DNA from: CAYZTY01 sp964444665
GTDB taxonomy: Bacteria > Planctomycetota > Phycisphaerae > Sedimentisphaerales > CAYZTY01
Direction of reading: 5' to 3'
Assembly: GCA_964444665.1 (NCBI GenBank)
Contig: CAYUIE010000016.1
Location: forward strand, 1 to 64,000
Length of the DNA: 64,000 nucleotides
Part shown: piece after piece, positions 59,714 through 64,000 of the stretch
Position numbering within the stretch: position 1 is the stretch's first letter
How the letters are laid out: every line of letters starts with the position of its first letter
The notes under the pieces: model-generated
The model's input: the letters and a program-made list of their open reading frames with translations, nothing else
Told to the model about the DNA's origin: nothing
Database searches by the model: none
Program-made: the position numbers and the translations under genes

Positions 59714-60339
59714 GGTTTGAACAGACTCACTAAACCCGCTCCGAGCATAAAAAATACAGCTGTAGTCGGCTCCGGACTTGCAATAATAAGCTCGTAACTC
59801 TCCAGAACACCGGTGTGATCGTATACTCTATCGTAAATCTGCAGGCTCCAAAGGCCATAAGCATCCTCTTCGTTAAACAAAGACAGAGGCTCAGCCGGCC
59901 TGAATAATCCAAAAAATGGTCCGCTCGCCTCCTCAATCGACACTTCAGCTTCGTCATCAAAAAACCACTGTCCTGACCCGCCTGCTACCGTTCGCCCGCC
60001 GTCTTGGTCCCGGATTATAAAGGCCATGTTAAAAGAGGGATTCAAAACCGCATACGTCCCCGATGGACTTGTAAGAATCACTGAAAAATCAAATAAAGCT
60101 TCGTGCGATAAATAGATGTTGACATTAAGGTCGTCGATTTTCAAGTGATTCGGGATTCCAATTAAGGCATCATCCATCCAGCCCTTGCCATATTCTCTCT
60201 CCGGCTCATCCAACGCAGGAATGGGCAGATTGAAATCCATAGCATAAGAATGTACGGATGCGTGAAGCGGCGAGATAAGACAACCACCAGCAATCACGAG
60301 AATTGCTACACCCCCGCGCGCCAGGCTGTGAAAATCCAT
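59698..60339 (-). CDS. PEP-CTERM sorting-signal protein with proprotein-convertase-P-like domain
   Basis: The 213-residue secreted protein has a signal peptide (~1-27) and a C-terminal PEP-CTERM tail: 'PEPTTAVFFMLGAGLVSLF' (189-207) followed by the basic 'KPHRRR'. This tail is recognised by exosortase for surface or biofilm export. The middle ('LKIDDLNVNIYLSHEALFDFSVILTSPSGTYAVL', then 'DEAEVSIEEASGP', 'GLWSLQIYDRVYDHTGVLESYELII') looks like the beta-sandwich P domain of proprotein convertases. It overlaps purE by 16 bases convergently. Exosortase is not in the window. Confidence 0.82.
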   Translation of the reverse strand: MDFHSLARGGVAILVIAGGCLISPLHASVHSYAMDFNLPIPALDEPEREYGKGWMDDALIGIPNHLKIDDLNVNIYLSHEALFDFSVILTSPSGTYAVLNPSFNMAFIIRDQDGGRTVAGGSGQWFFDDEAEVSIEEASGPFFGLFRPAEPLSLFNEEDAYGLWSLQIYDRVYDHTGVLESYELIIASPEPTTAVFFMLGAGLVSLFKPHRRR

Positions 60340-60405
60340 ATTCCGCTACCTAGTAGGATTTCTGTCGCGGCTCGGTCAATTTTTCCGGTCTGTCTCGTGT
60401 ACCGA

Positions 60406-61596
60406 TTACATTACTTCGATAACGGAATTATACTCACCGTAGGGATTTATTTCAATCTTTTCATTATAAGGATCTTGCTGCCATTTGCCGTCGACCACGA
60501 GGCGATATCGATACTTTCCGCGATTCAAAGGCAGCTTGACCTGCCAGACGCCGTTATCGCTGACCTTGCTCAATGGTGTATCTTCCGGCTTCCAGTTGTT
60601 AAAATCGCCGGCAATCTGGACACTTTTGGCACGCGGGTAAAGCGTTACGAACATAACCGCGTCGCTCAACTGATGCGTGCCGTAAACCCTGGCGATTTTC
60701 CGGTCAATATCAACGGGTTTTCGCTCAGGCTGCACAGTCGGCGGCACAGTCGCCAAAAGCTCCTCCGCACTGCTGCTGATTTCGCTCAACTGCAAGTTCA
60801 GTGATTCTACCATCTCACGGCGATGCTCCTTTTGCTCACCGATGACCTCCTTCACAAGATTCTGAAAATCCTTATAACCTTTACTGGCGGGGTCGTATTC
60901 GTTTATTGGCTGGCCCAGACTGGCTGCTTCCTTGAGCTTGGTGTTAAAATTAACAACAGTTCTGAACATCTTCTGGCCAAAATGGCTGCGCAGCTCCGCA
61001 AGAATCTCCCTACCCATCTTTGTGCGGATGTCATACATACTGGCCAGAACACGGACGCTTATGTTTCGAGAACATTGCTTACACAGGACGCTGATGGTAT
61101 CAAGCTGCCTGCTCAGCCCATGAAGGGCAAAGTAACCCGTATCAACCGGAATAATCACATCCGTTGCGGCCCGGAGCGCGTTGAAGGTAAGTAATCCCAT
61201 CGATGGGGCACAGTCAATCACCGCAAACTCGTAAATTTCCTGCACTTCCCGCAGAGCGTTTTTCAGGCAATCCTCGCGTCTGGCAATCCCCGCCATTTGC
61301 TGCTCAAAAGCCGCAAGGTCTATACTGGCAGGTGCCAGCTCGAAGCTATCGGCAATTTCCCAAAGAACCTCCCGCAGCTTGGCAGGCTCATCTCTGTTTA
61401 CACCTATGAGCACATCATAGATGCCCTGCTCAATCTGCTCTTCAGGTACCGCCAGACCGACTGCGCAATGCGATTGAGGGTCCATATCGACCAGCAGGGT
61501 ACGTTTGCCGGTGCCGGCCAGAGTGCTTGCCAGGTTAATTGCCACCGTAGTTTTGCCACACCCACCTTTTTGATTAATGACCGCTATAGTCCTCAT
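60406..61596 (-). CDS. ParA-family ATPase with C-terminal glycogen-binding (CBM48/AMPK-type) domain
   Basis: Residues ~1-260 are a ParA/Soj ATPase: deviant Walker A 'QKGGCGKTTVAINLAS' (9-24), 'LLVDMDPQSH' (34-43), 'FAVIDCAPSMGLLTFNAL' (~128-145) and 'PVDTGYFALHGL'. A linker (~260-315) leads to an AMPK/isoamylase-type starch-binding domain (~316-396): 'VQIAGDFNNWKPEDTPL' (326-342), 'GVWQVKLPLNRGKYRYRLVVDG' (~349-370) and 'DPYNEKIEINPYGEYNSVIEV'. The AGDFN-W and Y-Y-R residues of the sugar face are present. ParA proteins position DNA or protein cargo; here the cargo may be glycogen or a glycogen enzyme. No parB is adjacent. Confidence 0.9.
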   Translation of the reverse strand: MRTIAVINQKGGCGKTTVAINLASTLAGTGKRTLLVDMDPQSHCAVGLAVPEEQIEQGIYDVLIGVNRDEPAKLREVLWEIADSFELAPASIDLAAFEQQMAGIARREDCLKNALREVQEIYEFAVIDCAPSMGLLTFNALRAATDVIIPVDTGYFALHGLSRQLDTISVLCKQCSRNISVRVLASMYDIRTKMGREILAELRSHFGQKMFRTVVNFNTKLKEAASLGQPINEYDPASKGYKDFQNLVKEVIGEQKEHRREMVESLNLQLSEISSSAEELLATVPPTVQPERKPVDIDRKIARVYGTHQLSDAVMFVTLYPRAKSVQIAGDFNNWKPEDTPLSKVSDNGVWQVKLPLNRGKYRYRLVVDGKWQQDPYNEKIEINPYGEYNSVIEVM

Positions 61597-61927
61597 AATG
61601 CCCTTCCCGTTCAGTTAGAACTGCTACGCAAAGCCAACGGCTTTATCAACACTGATATATCACTCCTCGGCATTGTATAATTCGGCAAAAAGAACGAAAA
61701 AACTTTACTCGTTTATCGGACGAGCCGATAAAAATAATGAAGAATTATACTAATTTCAGGTTATTTCCCAGACTTGTCAGGTAAGGTTACGAGGATGAAA
61801 AACCCTTGCAGGATATGCAATAGCACCTTTTTCAGCACAGCTTTTCCAGGTTAGGCTTAAAACGTCTTTTTCTGCGCTGAAAAGCCTGTTTTCTGCCGCT
61901 TTTGCAATGAATTGGGGCAGGAAGGAA
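61597..61927. other. intergenic stretch without a convincing gene
   Basis: No terminator, RNA or gene of confidence is seen between the ParA-CBM48 gene's promoter side and the end of the acyltransferase gene. A minus-strand frame at 61777-62016 overlaps the latter and looks like a shadow. Confidence 0.4.
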
Positions 61928-63013
61928 TTAAACCAGTGCTGCGGGCTCCTGGAGCAATCGGCGGAGGTAATCAAGAAACTGAGCAGCGTATGCACCGTTG
62001 GCTGTCCTGTGGTCAACTGATAACGTCAGGTTCATCATTTTACGTACCCCGATTGAATCGGGGTTGCCGTCCTCGGGGACACAGCTATCCGTAATCCTGC
62101 CTATACCTAAAACGCTGCATTGGCCCGGCATTACTATTGGGATAACCGAATCGGTGCCGAATGAGCCCAGGTTGCTCAACGTGATACAACCACCTTCCAA
62201 ATCAAGCAGAGAAAGCTTATTGCTGCGGGCCTTTTCTGCAAGGCCTGCACTTTCTAACGCAATTTGCGCAAGGCCTTTCTCATCAGCATCCTTAACTACG
62301 GGAGCAACCAGACCGTCGGCAACATCAATTGCCAGGCCGATATTGATGCTTTTAGGAAGCTGGATGTAATCATCGACCAATTTTCCTGTCATAATGGGAT
62401 ACTGTTTGAGGGCCAGGGCCGTCGCTTTCACTATAAAATCATGATAGGCAATTTTGGTATTGCCGGTTCGGTTTAATTTGTTTCGCAGGGCCACCAGCTC
62501 GGTCACATCGGCCTTCGCACTGAGATAAAAACAGGGTATCTCGCGCTTGGACTGCAGCATCCGTTGGCCTACGATTTTTTTCAGCCTGCTCAGCGGTACA
62601 GTCCGGCCAAGACTGATTTGCCGCTCAGTGGCTTCGGACTTCCCTGGAGTAAGCAAGTCTTGCGGCTCCACAAACACATCGGAATCAGGCTTGGGTGGAA
62701 CATCAGTAGTTTGAGTCCAAAAACTGATAATTTCAGCTTTCAAGGAGTCAACAAAATCCTTTGTTACCTTCTCATCCTTTTCGCCGAGGACTATAATTGG
62801 CGCGTTGACCGGCAGTGTTTTGCCGATTTCAACCAGTATCTCCTTTACAAATCCATTGGCCGGGGATTCAACTTCGAGGGTCGCCTTATCCGTCTCGACT
62901 TCGAAGATTACATCTCCCTTTTTGACCTCATCACCGACGTTAACGCAGTAACTTACTATAGTCCCGTCCTCCATTGTCTGTCCCAACTGTGGTAATCGAA
63001 CTTCATTTGCCAT
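61928..63013 (-). CDS. dihydrolipoamide acyltransferase (E2 component) without E3-binding domain
   Basis: The 361-residue protein has a lipoyl domain (~1-78) with the modified Lys43 in 'EVETDKATLEVES', and a catalytic domain (~130-361): 'SLGRTVPLSRLKKIVGQRM' (~134-152), 'LGSFGTDSVIPIVMPGQCSVLG' and the active-site 'SVDHRTANG' (332-340, His335). The linker between them (79-130) lacks the peripheral-subunit-binding domain that normally holds E1 or E3. The E2 is therefore a short type. E1 and E3 genes are not in the window; the substrate (pyruvate, branched-chain acid or acetoin) cannot be told by eye. Confidence 0.87.
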   Translation of the reverse strand: MANEVRLPQLGQTMEDGTIVSYCVNVGDEVKKGDVIFEVETDKATLEVESPANGFVKEILVEIGKTLPVNAPIIVLGEKDEKVTKDFVDSLKAEIISFWTQTTDVPPKPDSDVFVEPQDLLTPGKSEATERQISLGRTVPLSRLKKIVGQRMLQSKREIPCFYLSAKADVTELVALRNKLNRTGNTKIAYHDFIVKATALALKQYPIMTGKLVDDYIQLPKSINIGLAIDVADGLVAPVVKDADEKGLAQIALESAGLAEKARSNKLSLLDLEGGCITLSNLGSFGTDSVIPIVMPGQCSVLGIGRITDSCVPEDGNPDSIGVRKMMNLTLSVDHRTANGAYAAQFLDYLRRLLQEPAALV

Positions 63014-63152
63014 TAGTAAGCCCTTGTGCCTTTTATTTTGAGTGTTTTCAACCTGCGGCTTTTCTAAATGACCGCTTTAATCATTCTATCAACGCTGTGT
63101 ATACTTGCAAGTCTCACATAATCTTTGGGATAGCTATGCCGAATCTTGATTC

Positions 63153-63181
63153 TTGCTTAATCACACATCGTATTCTATAAT
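63153..63181 (+). promoter_or_regulatory. tyrS promoter
   Basis: TTGCTT (63153-63158), 17 bases, then TATAAT (63176-63181), 33 bases before the ATG. Confidence 0.65.
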
Positions 63182-63214
63182 CGCCCTTTTGAAGCTGCTT
63201 TACAGGCGAAAGAT

Positions 63215-64000
63215 ATGGCGGAAGAGGTCACAAAACAACTCGAGCTTCTAAGACGCGGGTCTGTGGACATATATACCGAACAGGAGCTTGCTCTAAAGCT
63301 CAAAGAAGCAGCACAAACCGGCCGTCAATTACGAATCAAGCTCGGCCTTGACCCGACCAGCCCTGATATTCACCTCGGCCATACCGTTCAGCTTCGCAAG
63401 GTTCGCCAGTTCCAGGACCTCGGACACAAGGCTGTTTTATTAATCGGCGATTATACTGCTCGAATCGGCGACCCAAGCGGAGAAGATACCACCCGGCCGA
63501 TACTGGCCACTGAGCAAATCGAGGCTAATGCCCGCACTTATTTCAAGCAGGCGGGAAAAGTGCTCGATACATCCGAAGATAAGCTTGAAGTCAGATATAA
63601 CAGCAAGTGGCTTGAAAAGCTGAACCTGATGGAGGTGATTCGGCTGGTATCGAATAAGACAGTGGCCCAGATGCTTCAGCGGGACAGCTTCAAGAAGCGT
63701 TTTCGGGCAGAGGAAGATATATTTATGCACGAGTTTATCTACCCGGTAATGCAAGGCTACGACTCGGTTGTAGTGAAAAGCGATATCGAACTGGGCGGTA
63801 CGGACCAGACGTTTAATAATCTTATCGGCCGAGATATCCAGAAGGCGTACGGGCAAAGCCCGCAGGTTGTGATTATTTTGCCGATTCTCGTCGGACTCGA
63901 TGGGAAAGAAAAAATGAGCAAGTCAAAAGGCAACTACATCGGCATAACCGATGAGCCTAACGATATGTTCGGCAAGATTATGAGCATCTCCGACGATATG
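63215..64000 (+). CDS. tyrS: tyrosyl-tRNA synthetase, 3' truncated by the window edge
   Basis: The frame is open from the ATG at 63215 to the end of the window (262 codons). It is a class I synthetase that charges tRNA-Tyr. The HIGH-type motif is 'DIHLGHTVQLRK' and the KMSKS loop is 'KEKMSKSKGNYIG' near the edge; 'ELGGTDQTFNNLIGRDIQ' holds the tyrosine-site residues. The layout matches the TyrRZ-like bacterial form. The promoter at 63153-63181 and a purine-rich leader precede it. The C-terminal anticodon-binding part lies beyond the window. Confidence 0.95.
   Translation, partial: MAEEVTKQLELLRRGSVDIYTEQELALKLKEAAQTGRQLRIKLGLDPTSPDIHLGHTVQLRKVRQFQDLGHKAVLLIGDYTARIGDPSGEDTTRPILATEQIEANARTYFKQAGKVLDTSEDKLEVRYNSKWLEKLNLMEVIRLVSNKTVAQMLQRDSFKKRFRAEEDIFMHEFIYPVMQGYDSVVVKSDIELGGTDQTFNNLIGRDIQKAYGQSPQVVIILPILVGLDGKEKMSKSKGNYIGITDEPNDMFGKIMSISDDM

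Overview
The window looks like part of the chromosome of an anaerobic bacterium, most likely a member of the Planctomycetota (Phycisphaerae-like). This placement is an inference. It rests on a PEP-CTERM surface protein, DUF2752 and planctomycete-style lipoproteins, a bacterial topoisomerase VI B subunit, a Rex-controlled energy-converting hydrogenase, and strongly AGG-type ribosome binding sites. There is no CRISPR array, insertion sequence or rRNA. One tRNA (Lys-TTT, 35992-36064) is present. The first ~1.7 kb is visibly more AT-rich than the rest and holds hypothetical genes.

Layout. 1-4.1 kb: a truncated DUF6650-like gene, small membrane proteins, nadE with an unusual insert, and a stand-alone LigD-type phosphoesterase domain. 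4.2-6.9 kb: xylulokinase (xylB), and upstream of it a second gene that copies the xylB promoter, leader and first ~69 codons but continues into a TIR-like nucleotide-binding domain. 7.2-14.2 kb: a minus-strand array (DUF2752, lipoprotein, serA, topoisomerase VI B, phosphohexomutase, CDF transporter). 14.2-21.7 kb: an inositol-phosphatase-family enzyme, small membrane proteins, a membrane spermidine-synthase-like protein coupled to a membrane-anchored Pcm, a hemerythrin, and a coiled-coil membrane protein.

22.0-35.5 kb is the centrepiece: one 18-gene minus-strand unit headed by rex. It encodes an AsrA/HydB-like and a HydG-like (FAD, 2Fe-2S) electron-input module, a polyferredoxin, a group 4 [NiFe] hydrogenase (NuoH-, NuoB-, NuoC-, NuoD- and NuoI-like subunits with both CxxC motifs of the active site), two NuoL/Mrp-type antiporter subunits, MbhD/E and MrpB, C, D, E, F, G subunits, and a HycI-like maturation protease. 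A Rex operator lies on the rex promoter. The natural reading is a redox-sensed, Na+/H+-translocating hydrogenase that connects NAD(P)H or ferredoxin to H2.

36-47 kb: an MCE protein, a MerR regulator, yidD and rnpA, then a coiled-coil lipoprotein, a PTS EIIA-like protein followed by two CPA-type cation/proton antiporters, a parvulin foldase, and nadB. 47-64 kb: a lipoprotein, bioD-bioA, pcm-recG, then guaB - MNT nucleotidyltransferase - HEPN - guaA - PAP2 with overlapping reading frames, a small promoter-led ORF, a MEMO-family protein, purE convergent with a PEP-CTERM protein, a ParA ATPase carrying a C-terminal glycogen-binding (CBM48-like) domain, a dihydrolipoamide acyltransferase lacking the E3-binding domain, and the 5' part of tyrS.

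The most unusual items are the xylB-TIR chimera with its duplicated promoter, the Mrp-hydrogenase-diaphorase operon, the HEPN/MNT pair embedded in the GMP synthesis genes, and the ParA-CBM48 fusion. All functional statements come from motif and family recognition by eye; no database search was run.
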